Positions 1-14,083 are shown, counted from the stretch's first letter. The stretch is DNA of 64,000 bases from JBKQVT01 sp963727245 (GCA_963727245.1 CAVSFO010000009.1:186001-250000), one strand, 5' to 3'. Notes: a model not told the origin generated them from the letters alone. A program made the numbers and translations.

Positions 1-2
1 TG

Positions 3-275
3 CCGCTGCTGGCGTGGGTGTTGCGGCGGCTGGCGATGTCGCCGTCGGCCGCCATGGTGGGCGCCGTGCTGTTGAGTAGCTTGTTGTTCGCCGTCGCTCA
101 TCACGTCGGTCCCTACGGCGAGTCCTTCACCTGCTTCAAGTTCTTTTTCCGCTTGCTGGCGGGGACGTTCTTTGCCGTGCTCTTCGTGTATCGCGGTTTC
201 GGCGTCGCGGCGGGGACCCATGCCGGCTACGACCTGCTGGTCGGCCTGTCGGAACTCTCAGTCGGCGGCGCATGA
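3..275 (+). CDS. CPBP family intramembrane protease, C-terminal part
   Basis: The 5' end lies outside the window; the reading frame is open from base 3 to a TGA at 273-275. The fragment is hydrophobic and carries a 'LLFAVAHHVGPYGE' stretch, which resembles the F-x-x-x-H motif of CPBP (CAAX-like) glutamic intramembrane proteases. It also has a late 'GTHAGYDLLVG' stretch resembling the terminal H/N-x-x-x-D motif. Such enzymes are multi-pass inner-membrane proteins, and the planctomycete members mostly have no known substrate. The first glutamate motif is off-window, so catalytic competence cannot be judged. The next gene downstream faces the other way across a REP-rich gap. Confidence 0.7.
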   Translation, partial: PLLAWVLRRLAMSPSAAMVGAVLLSSLLFAVAHHVGPYGESFTCFKFFFRLLAGTFFAVLFVYRGFGVAAGTHAGYDLLVGLSELSVGGA

Positions 276-547
276 GCCGCTGGCGTCAGCCACCGGATAA
301 CGTGGCCCCATCGCCGGCGTCGCGTCACACTCGGCAGGCAGCGCCCCGAGGCGGCGCAGCGTTATCCGGTGGCTCACGCCACCGGCTCGTATTCAACTCG
401 TTCGGCGAGCCGGTGGCGTAAGCCACCGGATAACCTGGCCCAACCGCTGGCGTCGCGTCACACTCGGCAGGCAGCGCCCCGAGGCGGCGCAGCGTTATCC
501 GGTGGCTCACGCCACCGGCTCATAGTATTCTGGCTAACGCCACCGGC
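276..547. repeat. Cluster of REP palindromes 3' of the RAYT gene
   Basis: No gene is present. Two copies of a composite unit follow each other. Each has a hairpin of the form GAGCCGGTGGC...GCCACCGGATAAC, a ~55-base conserved middle (ggcccaaccgctggcgtcgc through gccccgaggcgg), and the inverted hairpin GTTATCCGGTGG...CCACCGGCTC. The arms sit near 281-301, 360-388, 409-437 and 494-523, with a half element at 530-549. The same composite unit occurs on the other side of the transposase gene, at 1085-1228. This is the layout expected of REP doublets (BIME-like units) around their cognate transposase. Confidence 0.8.
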
Positions 548-1072
548 TCATTGCTCGTCGCAGGTCCAAACCGCCAGGGGATACTTCTGCGCTTGCACGT
601 ACCGCACCGCGGCAACCACGGCTGCCTCGCCCTGCAACAACCGCTTCGATCCGGACGTCGTCCACCAGGTGCCGCTGGCCGGTTTGCTCCAGCGGCCGCT
701 AAGCACGCGCGAAGCGTAGCCCTTCAGGTCGCCCAACATCCGCTCCGGCTGGGCGTCACCGTGGATCACAACGTGAAAATGGTCGCTCATCACGGCCGCG
801 GCCAGGGGCAGCCAATGACGGTACGTGGCCGTCTCGCGGAACTGCGCCAGAACCGCCGCCGCCTGCTCGGCCGAAAGACGAACTGCCGGCCCCTTCATGG
901 CCCGGCGCACCGTTGCCTCCAGTGCCGGCAGGTCGGCGTCAAAGGGTTCGCCGTACTGGTTGTGGCGGATCGTTTCCGCCGTTTTGTCGTTGACGTTGCT
1001 CACGAAGCCCCTGGCGTCGCCGGCCAGCCACGTCCCGTAGGTCGTCGAGGTCAACAACCAACAGAGAGTCAT
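548..1072 (-). CDS. REP-associated tyrosine transposase (RAYT, Y1/IS200-like)
   Basis: A 174-residue protein of the Y1 HUH transposase superfamily. The N-terminus reads 'TSTTYGTWLAGDARGFV', typical of RAYTs, and the HUH metal site is the 'DHFHVVIHG' segment. The catalytic Tyr should lie in the following helix, where 'GYASRVLSG' is the best candidate. These enzymes nick and join single-stranded DNA at REP hairpins. The ATG at 1072 was chosen over longer options because GAGAGGAG lies just upstream and the conserved N-terminus begins there. REP doublets flank the gene on both sides and variants of the same hairpin are scattered through the window, so this protein may have spread them. It appears intact. 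Confidence 0.85.
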   Translation of the reverse strand: MTLCWLLTSTTYGTWLAGDARGFVSNVNDKTAETIRHNQYGEPFDADLPALEATVRRAMKGPAVRLSAEQAAAVLAQFRETATYRHWLPLAAAVMSDHFHVVIHGDAQPERMLGDLKGYASRVLSGRWSKPASGTWWTTSGSKRLLQGEAAVVAAVRYVQAQKYPLAVWTCDEQ

Positions 1073-1084
1073 GGTCGTGCTCCT

Positions 1085-1228
1085 CTCAATAGCGAGCCGG
1101 TGGCGTAATGAGCCGGTGGCGTAAGCCACCGGATAACGCGGCCCAACCGCTGGCGTCGCGTCACAGTCCGCAGGCAGCGCCCCGAGGCGGGGCAACGTTA
1201 TCCGGTGGCTGACGCCACCGGCTCATAC
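1085..1228. repeat. REP doublet 5' of the RAYT gene
   Basis: It contains GAGCCGGTGGCGTAAGCCACC at about 1110-1130 and the inverted arm GTTATCCGGTGGCTGACGCC at about 1197-1216, joined by the same conserved middle seen at 276-547. A short extra half copy (gagccggtggcgtaat) sits at 1091-1106. The doublet fills the space between the transposase start and the carB stop. Confidence 0.8.
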
Positions 1229-1237
1229 GTAATGTTG

Positions 1238-4513
<3,276 letters not shown>

Positions 4514-4639
4514 GGGTGGTTCCTGTCCGCTTTGCTGGGCCCGAGGGCGTCTCTAAAATCCCTTGATCTTAGCACGGCGGCCGCGAGGTCTTCAAGGGGG
4601 GGCAGGAAGGCGGAAATCGGCCTGCCAAACGCAAATTGC

Positions 4640-4830
4640 TGCTTCCACTCCCCACGCCCACCCGTTGCATCGGGTGGGAATGCTTCGCGCGACAAACCGG
4701 GAGCGTGTCTCTTTTCCACTCCCCAAGCCCACCCGTTGCACTGGGTGGGAATGCTTCGCACGGCAAACCGGGAACGTGTCTTTTTTCCACTCCCCAAGCC
4801 CACCCGTTGCATCGGGTGGGAATGCCTGAC
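4640..4830. repeat. Three direct copies of a hairpin repeat upstream of carB
   Basis: The gap 4514-4857 holds no gene. Three units of about 70 bases repeat the phrase CCACTCCCCA(A/C)GCCCACC, then the loop GTTGCA, then GGGTGGGAATGC. The hairpins are at about 4656-4678, 4728-4749 and 4799-4820. A related hairpin with compensating stem changes (GCCCACCGG...CCGGTGGGAATGG) is at 13996-14022. The third copy lies next to the stop of the PEP-CTERM gene, so it might terminate transcription, but no T-tract is present. Confidence 0.75.
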
Positions 4831-4857
4831 GGGAAACGGCTTTCCTGCGCGCCGCCG

Positions 4858-7800
4858 CTACGTCCGCCTTCGCCGCCACCCGTAACCCAGCAGTCCGACG
4901 GCGGCGACGCCCAGCAGGGCGAAAGTGGAGGGCTCGGGCACGGCCGGACTTACCGCCGCACTGGCCGCGCCAATCCCGGCAGCCGTCGCGCTGCCCGGCG
5001 ATCCGGCGGCACTGCCCGCGGCCGACTCGCCAGCCCGCTCAGCCCGAATCCGTGTCAGCAGCGCTTCGATAACGCTGACGCCGCTGGTGGCCTCGCGTGT
5101 TGGTGTTGCTGTTGCTGGCGCCATCACCAGCAACATCGGCCGCGGCGGGCTCGCTGTCCCCGCCGGGATCCCCCAGCAAGACTCCCAACACCACTTCGCC
5201 GCCGCTCTGGATATCCAGGATGCCGGTGCTGGGCATGGACTCGGGAGTCGAGAAGTCGAGCGTGCCGCCGCTGACCGTCGTGCCGCCGCTGTAGGTACTG
5301 GTGCCGGACAATGTCAGCATTCCCGATCCGGATACAACCAGCGCAAGCGTGCGGCTGCTGCCATCGCAGATCGTCCCGCCGTAGTTCGAGGAGCTTGACG
5401 GCGGGCTGCACACCGTCAGCGTCGTCACGCCGGTGGCTGCGGTGCTCAGGTCGGTCAGCACGCCGCCCGCCGAGCCGGACAACGAGGAGAAGACACAGTT
5501 CTGGGCATCGATATTGAAGACTCCATGCGGCCCGATGGTGAGCCCGCCGCTGCCCAGGGCGGAGGGGTTCGTAATCGAAAGCGTGCCACCCGTGACCGTC
5601 GTTCCGCCGCCGTAGGTGTTGGGGCTGCCGAGGATCAACGTGCCGCTATCGGTCTTGGTCAGGCCGCCAGGGCCGGAAAGCAGGCCCGAGAGCGTCACGG
5701 TATAACCGGCGGTGTCGACCGTTGCGTTGCCGCCGCTGCCGGTCAATGTCATGGGCACGGTGGTGGAGAATGAACTATCGGCGTGGAGCGTCCCACCGCC
5801 GAAGTTGAAAGCCGCGGCGCCGCCTCCGCTGACAAGTCCCGGTGTCAACAAGACACCGCCGTCGAGGTTGTAGGTGCCGCGCGAGCCCGGGTTGTACGCG
5901 AGATAGAGGCCAAAAATGCTGGAGGCGGTGTTGCGAATCGTATTGGTTCCTCCGGACTGGGTGAAGGTGCCAGTGCCCGAATAGCCAACGACCTCATAAA
6001 TGGAAACCGACAACTGCCCGGAGCCGCTGAGGCTGTAGGTTCCGCTGCTTCCGGAATTGTAGCCGAGCCAGAGATCATAGGAGATGGCGTTGGTGCCGCC
6101 GGACTGAGTGAAGGTGCCCGTGCCTGAGCAACCGACACATTCGCCATTATCCCACCAGGCAGACAATTGCCCCAAGCCAGTGAGGGTATAGGTGCCGCTG
6201 GAGCCTGCGTTGTACCCAAGATAGAGACCGTTAGAAATCTGGTTCATTCCCGCCGACTGCGCGAAGCCGCCGGCGCCGTAGTAACCGACGTACTCGTTGC
6301 TGGTTGTCAACTGTCCCCCGCTCATCGTCGAACTGGCACTGTCCGTCAGCAAGGCTCCGCTGCCCAAATTCACGTTGCCGGTACCCGCGAGTGCCAGTCC
6401 GCCGCTGAGATAGATGGTCCCCCTGCCGTCGCCGATCGTGCCTTGGCAATTGACCGAATCGCCAATCGTTCCCCAGCCGAGAATGGTCTGGCCGGCCGCC
6501 ACCGTCAAGGGCGTGCCCGCCGTGTGCGTAATGCCCGAATTGCTGTAGGTCAGGAAGTACTGGGACGGGTTGAACCCGGCGGGCACGATCACCAGCGAGT
6601 TAGGGCCGACGCTGAGCGACGTTGATGCGGCGTTGGCGACGCTCCCCGTCAAGTCGACGATCGAACTGCTGCTCACCGAGATGGTTCCCGTGCCGCCGCC
6701 ACAGTCCAGCAGCCCCCAATCTTGCAGGCCGCCGCTGACCTGGAGCGTGCCGCCGCTGACCTGGAGCGTGCCGCCGCTACCGACAAAGACGAGTTGGGCC
6801 GAGTTGAGGCCGCCTGTCTGCTGCAGCATTGCCGAGGCAAAAGGACTGTATGCGATGTACTCACTCCCCGCCGACAACTGCCCTGTGCCGCTAAGGATGT
6901 AGGTCCCGCAATGCCGGCGGTTGTTCCCAGGCTCAAGGTGCCCACCCCCGCCCAAGTGCTGCCGGTCTGGGTTGCCCTCGCGCCATTGGTAATCTCCAGG
7001 GTCCCCGAGTTTAGCCCATTGAGCGTGCTCCCACCAAACAGCGTGCCGCTGGTCAGGGTGCCATGTCGAAATTGAACCCCATGGCCAAAGTGCCGCTGGG
7101 TCCTATCGTCAGGGTCGGGGTGCTCAAGGTCGACGTGTTGGAAAACCATTCCAATCGTCCGGGCCCGAAATCGCCGACGTACATCCCGCCCGCAACGCTC
7201 AGCGTGCCGGTGCCGGTAAGCGTATACATCCCCGTCGAGCCGGTGTTGGCGCCGAGGCCGAGGATGCCGGAGACTTGGTTGGTCCCGCCCGACTGCGTGA
7301 AGTTCCCCGTGCCGGAGTAGCCCACACACTCGCTCGACGCGGAAAACAGGCCGGAACCGCTGAGGCTGTAGGTCCCGCTGCTGCTGGAGTTGTAGCCGAG
7401 GAAGAGACCGAAACGGACCTTGGGAGACGGAATTGGTGCCGCCGGATTGCGTGAATGTCCCCGTGCCGGAGTTGCCCACGATATTCAACCGGTGCGTACA
7501 ACGAGCCCGCCGCTGAGGCCGTAGGTTCCGCTGCTGCCGGAGTTGTAGCCGAGGACAGAGGCCGCCGCTGAGGACGTGTTGGTGCCGCCCGACTGCGTGA
7601 AGCTCCCCGTGCCGGCGTAGCCCACGTACTCGTTCGGTGCGGACAATGAGCCGCCGCTGAGGCTGTAGGTCCCGATGCTGGGGCTCGCCGCGGAGCTCGA
7701 CGGACGCTGGAGACCGCGTTGGTACCGCCGGACTGCGTGAAGTCCCCTGAGCCGGGGCCGCCCACGTATTCGACTCGGCGCCGTTCAACAGGCCGGAACC

Positions 7801-10800
7801 GCCGAGGCTGTAGGTCCCGCTGCCGCTGGGGTTGCAGCCAAGCCAGAGAGCGCTGAAGACGGCGTTCGCCCGCCGGATTATGTGAAGTTGCCCGTGCCGG
7901 AGTAGGCCGACGTACTCAGGTGGCTGCGCTCAACAGGCCGGAGCCGCTGAGAGCTGTAGGTCCCACCACTGCCGGAACTGTACGCGATGGAAAGGGAGCT
8001 ATTGCCGGTGAGGTCATTGGTTCCGCCGGACTGGGTGAAAGTCCCCGTACCGGAGTAGCCAATGTATTCGGTCGGTACGAGACAACAGGCCGGAGCCGCT
8101 GAGGCTGTAGGTCCCGTTGCTGCCGGAGCTGTAGGCGAGGGTGAGTTGCCGGCCGTATTGGTGCCGCCGGATTGCGTGAAAGTCCCCGTGCCGGAGAAGC
8201 CCACGTACTCATTCGGCACAGACAACGAGCCGCCGCTGAGGCTGTAGGTCGCGTTGCTGCCGGCGTTGGAGCCGAGGTACAGGGCCCAGCCGGTGCTGGA
8301 TGGGATGGTATTGGTCCCGCCGGATTGCGTGAAGTTCGCCGTGCCGAATATGCCCACGATTTCAACCGGTGCGGACAACGAGCCGACCGCCAAGGCTGTA
8401 GGTCCCGCTGCTGCCGGAGGTGTACGCGATGGAAAGGGAGCCATTACCGCTGACGGCATTGGTGCCGCCGGATTGCGTGAACTTCCCCGTGCCGGAGTAA
8501 CCGACGTACTCATTCGGTGCCTGCAACTGCCCGGAGCTGGTAAGGCTGTAGGTCCCGCTGCTGCCGGAGGCGTAGCCGATGGACAGAGTGCCAACGCTGC
8601 TGGCGAGCTCGTTGAGGCCGCCGGACTGCGTGAAGGTCCCCGTGCCCGAGTAGCCCACGTACTCATTCGGTGCCTGCAATGAGCCGGAACCGCTGAGGCT
8701 GTAGGTCCCGCTGCTGCCCGAACTGAAGCCGAGGTAGAGATTGGTGCCGCTGATGGTGGTGAGGCCGCCTGTCTGCGTGAAGTTCCCCGTGGCCAGGGCG
8801 GGGGCGTTTATTTCAAGCTGTCCGGCGAGAATGGTGGTGCCGCCGCTGTACGTGATGGGGCCGTCGAGGATCAGCGTGCCGCCGTCGGCCATGGTCAGGC
8901 CGCCGGGGCCGGAAAGCGGACCCGAGAGCGTCACGGTATAGCCGGCCGTATCGACCGTGGCATTGCCGCCGCTGCCGGTCAATGTCATGGGCAAGCTGGT
9001 GGAAAATGGGTCGCCGGCCTGGAGCGTTCCGCCGCCGAAGTTGAAGGCGGCAGTCCCCGGGCCGCCGCCCATTGCCGAGACAATGAGTGTTCCGCCGTTG
9101 AGGTTATATGTCCCGCGGCTGGCGGGGTTGTAAGCAAGGGTGAGGCCGCCGGCCGTGTTGGTTCCGCCGGACTGAGTGAAGTTCCCCGTGCCGGAGTCGC
9201 CCATCATCTCACTGGCTCCGTACAACGAGCCGCCGCTGAGGTTGTAGGTCCCGCTGCTGCCGGGGTTGAAGCCGAGGACGAGACCAGACTGGCCGGTGGA
9301 GAGGGAATTGGTGCCGCCCGATTGCGTGAACGTCCCCGTGCCGGATTGACCAACGATCTCATTCATGCGCGCGACAACGAGCCGCCGCTGAGGCTGTAGG
9401 CCCCGCTGCTGCTCTTGGCGTTGGCGATGCAGAGAGTGCCACCACTGAGGATTGTGTTCGTTCCGCCGGACTGCGTGAAGGTTCCCGCGCCGTAGTCGCC
9501 CACGTACTCGATCGGTGCCGACAAGATGCCGGAGCCGCTGAGGCTGTAGCGTTCCGCTGCCGGCAGGGCCGAGGCTGCCGCCGAGTTGGCCGAGCGCGAA
9601 AACGTTGGAGACGGCATTGGTTCCACCGGACTGGGTGAAGTTCCCGGTGCCGGAGCAGGCCACGTACTCAAAGAAAGCGGACACCGAGCCGCCGCTGAGG
9701 TTGTAGGTCCCGCCACTGCCGGAACTGTACGCGATGGAGAGGGAGCCAACGCCGGTGAGGTCATTGGTGCCGCCCGACTGCGTGAAGTTCCCCGTGCCCG
9801 AGTAGCCCACGTACTCATTCGTGCGCGTACAACGAGCCGCCGCTGAGGCTGTACGTTCCGCTGGCGCCGGGGTTGAAGCCGAGGATGAGGCCAAGCTGGC
9901 CTGGGGAGACGGAATTGATTCCGCCGGATTGCGTGAAGTTCCCCGTGCCGGAGTAGCCAACGAACTCACCCGGCGCGGACAAGGGCCGGCGCTGAGGCTG
10001 TAGGTCCCGCTGGCGCCGGGGCTGTAGCCGAGGTAGAGAGAGCTAGAGCTACCGCCGGAGGTGACGAAATTGGTGCCGCCGGATTGCGTGAACGTCCCCG
10101 TGCCGGATTGGCCCACGAACTCATTCGCGCGGACAACGAGCCGCCGCTGAGGCTGTAGGTCCCGCTGCCGGCCGAGGCGCAGCCGATCGAAGAGAGCGCC
10201 ACCGCTGCTGGCGGGGATCGTGTTGGTGCCGCCGGACTGCGTGAAGGACCCCGCGCCGAAGTCGCCGACGTACTCGCTCGTCGCGTACAACGAGCCGCCG
10301 CTGAGGCTGTAGCTTCCGCTGCCGGCAGGTCCGGCAGGTCCGAGGCTGCCGCCGAGAAAGCCGACCGCGAGAACGCTGAAGACGGCGTTGGTGCCGCCGG
10401 ACTGTGTGAAGCTCCCGCTGCCGGAGTAGGCCACGTATTCGACCGGTGCGGACAACGAGCCGCCGCTGAGGCTGTAGGTCCCGCTGGCGCCTGAATTGAA
10501 GCCGACACTGAAACCAAACTGGCCTTGGGGGACGGAATTGGTGCCGCCGGATTGCGTGAACGTCCCCGTGCCGGATTGGCCCACGAACTCATTCGGCGCG
10601 GACAACGAGCCGCTGCTGAGGCTGTAGGTCCCGCTGCCGGCCGAGGCGCAGCCGATCGAGAGAGTGCCACCGCTGCTGGTGGGGATCGTGTTGGTGCCGC
10701 CGGACTGCGTGAAGGACCCCGCGCCGAAGTCGCCGACGTACTCGCTCGTCGCGTACAACGAGCCGCCGCTGAGGCTGTAGGTTCCGCTGCCCCCGGGCGG

Positions 10801-12141
10801 GTAACTGCCGCCGGGATCGCCGAGTACGAGAAAGTCGTAGATGGTGTTGGTGCCGCCGGACTGGGTGAAGCTCCCTGGGCCCACGCCGCCCACGAACTCA
10901 AACGGTGCGAACAACAGGCCGGAACTGCTGAGGCTGTAGGCCCCGCTGCTGCCGGTGTTGTAGCAGAGGACGAGATCGTTGGCGATGGCGTTGGTGCCGC
11001 CGGACTGCGTGAAAGTTCCGGTCCCGGAATAGCCAATGTTCTCATTCGGCGCGGACAACAGGCCGGAACCGCTGAGGCTGTAGGTGCCGTTGCCGCCGGC
11101 GTTGTAAGCAGGCTGAGGCTGCCGGACGGTGTGGTCCCGCCTGATTGCGTGAAGTTTCCCGTGCCGCCGTAGGCCACGTACTCGAGCCGCTGCGGACAAC
11201 GAGCCGCCGCTGAGGACGTAGGTCCCGCTGCCGCAGAGCCGTAGCCGAGGTAGAGAGGAGCTTGCCGACGGCGTTGGTGCCGGCGGATTGCATGAAAGTC
11301 CCCATGCCGTAGCAGCCCACGTATTCGCCACACCATGCGGCCAACGAGCCGCCGCTGAGGCTGTAGATTCCGCTGCTGGCGGAACCGCCGGGGCAGGCAC
11401 TGGTTGTAAGCCGAGGCGTTGCCGAGCAAGGTGCCGCCGCCGTTGGAAGAGCGTTGTAGATCGTATTGGTGCCGGCGGACTGCGTGAAGTTCCCCGTGCC
11501 GGAGTAGCCCACGTCTTCTTCGACCATGCGGACAACGAGCCGCCGCTGAGGTTGTAGGTCCCGCTGCCGCCGGCGTTTTAGCCGAGGTAGAGATCGTTGT
11601 TGTAGATGGCGTGGGTGCCGCCGGTCTGCGTGAAGATTCCCTGAGCCATTGTAGCCCACGTACTCGCTCGCCGCGCAACAGCGCAGGTGCCGTCGAGGCT
11701 GTAGATCCCGCTGCTGCCGGCGTTGTAGCCGATCAAGAGGGCGCCGTCGGAAATGTAACTGTTGCCGCCGGATTGCGTGAACATCCCCATGCCGGAATAG
11801 CCGACATAGGCGGAGCCGCTCACGGTGAGGGCGCCGCCGGTCATGTCAATCGCGCCGCTTCCCGTGGCGTTGCCAAGGTAAAGGCTGCTGCAGGAGTCCC
11901 CGGCCGTGGTGACGGTCACGGTCCCGCCGTTGAAGATATCGGCGTTGATCCCCGAGATCGGCAGTCCGCCGCTCCAATCGGTCGCCACCGACCAGTCGCC
12001 CGAGGCAACGTTCCAGGTCACGTCCGCCCGGGCCGGCGGCGAAGACAAGAGCAGTAGCATCGCCGACGCAAAACCCAGGAACCGGACGGCAGAGGATCGT
12101 CGCGCGGAAGCAGAGCCGTGATGGAACCCGGTCATTCGCAT
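4858..12141 (-). pseudogene. Large PEP-CTERM autotransporter-like beta-repeat surface protein, multiply frameshifted
   Basis: One gene of ~2,400 codons is recognisable. It starts at the ATG at 12141 (GGAGGAGA five bases upstream) with a signal peptide 'FLGFASAMLLLLSSPPARA'. It ends with 'VPEPSTFALLGVAAVGLLGY' plus an Arg tail, a classical PEP-CTERM exosortase sorting signal. Between them run dozens of ~45-residue units of the type 'YVGYSGTGTFTQSGGTN...LYLGYN.GSSGTYSLSGGSLSAPNE', as in autotransporter-associated beta-strand (PATR-like) proteins. The protein is presumably exported and anchored or released at the surface. The frame is clean from about 6955 to 5039 but flips every 100-300 bases between about 11,680 and 7,000. 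Many indels fall at the same repeat position, next to the 'SAPNEYVG' codons. Real decay, repeat-unit gene conversion and consensus error are all possible. No exosortase is visible here. Confidence 0.8.
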
Positions 12142-12239
12142 CGGATCTCCTCCCAACGGAATTCGCGCCGCCGCACCTTTTTCGCGAAGGATTGAGATTA
12201 CCCCCCTAATGTAGCAATGATCTCCGGGGCTGTCAAGCA

Positions 12240-12453
12240 AATTGCGCAGGGGGGAAGCGGAGGAAGGATGAAGGATGAAGGATGAAGGAGGAAGGATAAA
12301 GGAGGGAACCGGACCTTCCGCCCTCCACGCCCCGTGGTGCCGCCGCGTTATCCGGAGGCTGACGCCTCCGGCTCGGGTTTCCGTTCCCCCTTCCGCCTTC
12401 CACGCCCCGTGGTGCCGCCGCGTTATCCGGAGGCTGACGCCTCCGGCTCGGGT
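12240..12453. repeat. Purine-rich tract and two tandem REP-like hairpins
   Basis: The gap 12142-12508 holds no gene. A repeated aggatga tract runs through about 12265-12305. Two near-identical ~75-base units follow, each with CACGCCCCGTGGTGCCGCC and then a hairpin GTTATCCGGAGG...CCTCCGGCTCGGG at 12347-12378 and 12422-12453. The hairpin matches the RAYT-flanking REPs except that the stem reads GGAGGC/GCCTCC in place of GGTGGC/GCCACC, so base pairing is kept. Confidence 0.8.
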
Positions 12454-12508
12454 CGTTTGTTTTTCCTTCCGCCTTCCGCCTTCCCCCCTCCGCCTTTATG
12501 ATAATGTC

Positions 12509-13906
12509 ATGGCCAAGAAACTCATCCTGCTGTCGGTGCCCGGACTGAGGGAGAAAGACGTCGCGGTGATGCCCAAGCTGCGGGAGCTGACCGCCGGCGG
12601 CGAGATCGCCGACCTCGTGCCCAGCTTCCCCTGCGTCACCTGCTGCGTCCAGGCCAACATGACCACCGGCTGCCTGCCGGCCCAACACGGCGTGGTGGCC
12701 AACGGCTTCTATTGGCGCGATCGCCGCCAGGTGGAAATGTGGACCTCGCCCAGCGATTGCATCGAGCGGCCGCAAATTTGGGAGATGCTGTCGGCGGGCG
12801 GGGGTATCAAAGAAGTCGCAAAGGGGACAGTCCCATTTTCGCTGCGCGAAAATCGGGACAGTCCCCTGCGCTCGGCTGTCTGGTTCCCCTTGCACAGCAA
12901 GGGTTGCCGGGCCGATTACGTCTGCACGCCGGCCCCGATCCACAACCCCGACGGCTCCGAATCGCTCTGGTGCTATACGCGGCCGCCGGAACTCTACGGC
13001 ACGCTGCGCGACGGGTTGGGACACTTCCCCTTGCAAAACTTCTGGGGCCCGCTGGCCGGCATCCAGTCGAGCCGGTGGATTGCCGATTCGGCCGTGTTGG
13101 CCGCCCGGCAATGGCGTCCCGACTTCTTCTACATCTATCTGCCGCACCTGGATTATGCCGCCCAGCGCAGCGGGCCGGACAGCGTCGAGGCCGACATCGC
13201 CGTGGCCGATCTCGACGAGTTGATCGGCCAGCTAACCGGCGGCCTGCGCGAGGCCTACGCGGAAGAACTGCTCTGGCTGGTGGCCGGCGAGTATGCCATC
13301 ACGCCGGTCGATCACGTCGCCTATCCCAATCGCGTGCTCCGCCAGGCCGGATTGCTCGAAGTTCGCCAGGAGGCGGACGGCGAACACCTCGACCTGGAGG
13401 CCAGCCGGGCTTGGGCGCTGGTCGATCACCAGTTTTCGCACGTCTTCGTCGCCGGCGGCGACCGGGCGCTGGCCGCCCGGGTGGCCGGCCTCTTCCGCCA
13501 CGAGCCGGGCATCGCCGAGGTCCTGCTAGGCGACCAGTTGGTCCGCTACGGATTGGACCATCCGCGCAGCGGCGAGGTGGTCTTGATTTCCCAGCCGCGG
13601 AGTTGGCAGGCCTATGCTTGGTGGCTTGCCGATGATCGGGCGCCGGCCCTGGCCCGCACGGTCGATATTCATCGCAAGCCCGGCTACGACCCGCTGGAAC
13701 TTTGTTTCGATCCGGCCACCAAGGGCATCTCCTTGGACGCCCGGCGGATCAAGGGCTCGCACGGTGCGCCGGCGCGGGACCGGGGGCAGCACAGCGTGCT
13801 GGTGGCCTCGGAGCCGATCTATTTGCCCGGCGTGGCGGTGGCCGACACGGACGTGTTCGGCGTCGTGGGGCGGCATTTCGGCTTGGCGAGCAGAGCGGCG
13901 AAGTAG
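12509..13906 (+). CDS. Alkaline phosphatase superfamily protein (type I phosphodiesterase/nucleotide pyrophosphatase-like)
   Basis: A 465-residue protein of the alkaline phosphatase/NPP superfamily, metal-dependent hydrolases of phosphomonoesters or diesters. The N-terminal strand 'KLILLSVPGL' leads to 'FPCVTCCVQANMTTGCLPAQHG', where the Thr of 'VTC' sits at the usual nucleophile position. Later metal-ligand segments include 'IYLPHLDYAAQ' and a C-terminal 'IKGSHGAPARDRGQHSVLV'. There is no signal peptide, so it is probably cytoplasmic, and the substrate is unknown. The ATG at 12509 directly precedes the conserved N-terminus. About 16 residues near codon 105 ('KGTVPFSLRENRDSPL') are encoded by a mobile palindrome inserted in frame (see 12820-12868). 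Confidence 0.8.
   Translation: MAKKLILLSVPGLREKDVAVMPKLRELTAGGEIADLVPSFPCVTCCVQANMTTGCLPAQHGVVANGFYWRDRRQVEMWTSPSDCIERPQIWEMLSAGGGIKEVAKGTVPFSLRENRDSPLRSAVWFPLHSKGCRADYVCTPAPIHNPDGSESLWCYTRPPELYGTLRDGLGHFPLQNFWGPLAGIQSSRWIADSAVLAARQWRPDFFYIYLPHLDYAAQRSGPDSVEADIAVADLDELIGQLTGGLREAYAEELLWLVAGEYAITPVDHVAYPNRVLRQAGLLEVRQEADGEHLDLEASRAWALVDHQFSHVFVAGGDRALAARVAGLFRHEPGIAEVLLGDQLVRYGLDHPRSGEVVLISQPRSWQAYAWWLADDRAPALARTVDIHRKPGYDPLELCFDPATKGISLDARRIKGSHGAPARDRGQHSVLVASEPIYLPGVAVADTDVFGVVGRHFGLASRAAK
12820..12868. repeat. GGGGACAGTCCC palindrome inserted in a coding gene
   Basis: It reads AAGGGGACAGTCCCATTTTCGC, a short turn, then GCGAAAATCGGGACAGTCCCC, forming a long imperfect hairpin. The same element occurs between genes at 15952-16034, 18951-19030 and 57076-57182. 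Here it lies wholly within the phosphatase gene, keeps the frame open and adds about 16 residues. Confidence 0.85.
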
Positions 13907-13988
13907 CAGGCAGGAAACGCACGGCGTATGGCCACGCGACAGACAAGGCTCGCGCAGAGGCGCAGAGCCGCGGGGGTCGCTTTCGCTC

Positions 13989-14071
13989 CAAGCCCACCGG
14001 CTGCGACCGGTGGGAATGGAAGCAGCAGCCGGCGCAATTTTCCCACCGGACGCAGCCGGTGGGCTTGGGGA
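13989..14071. repeat. Paired inverted hairpins between the phosphatase and a membrane protein
   Basis: CTCCAAGCCCACCGGCTGCG followed by CGGTGGGAATGG, then after ~20 bases the inverse (TTCCCACCGGACGCAGCC, GGTGGGCTTGGGGAG). Each arm can fold alone, or the two can pair with each other. The pair lies just past a plus-strand stop and just before a minus-strand stop, so it could work as a two-way terminator. A direct repeat of the GCGCAGAGGCGCAGAG type sits nearby at about 13952-13970. Confidence 0.65.
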
Positions 14072-14083
14072 GCACCGGCCTCC

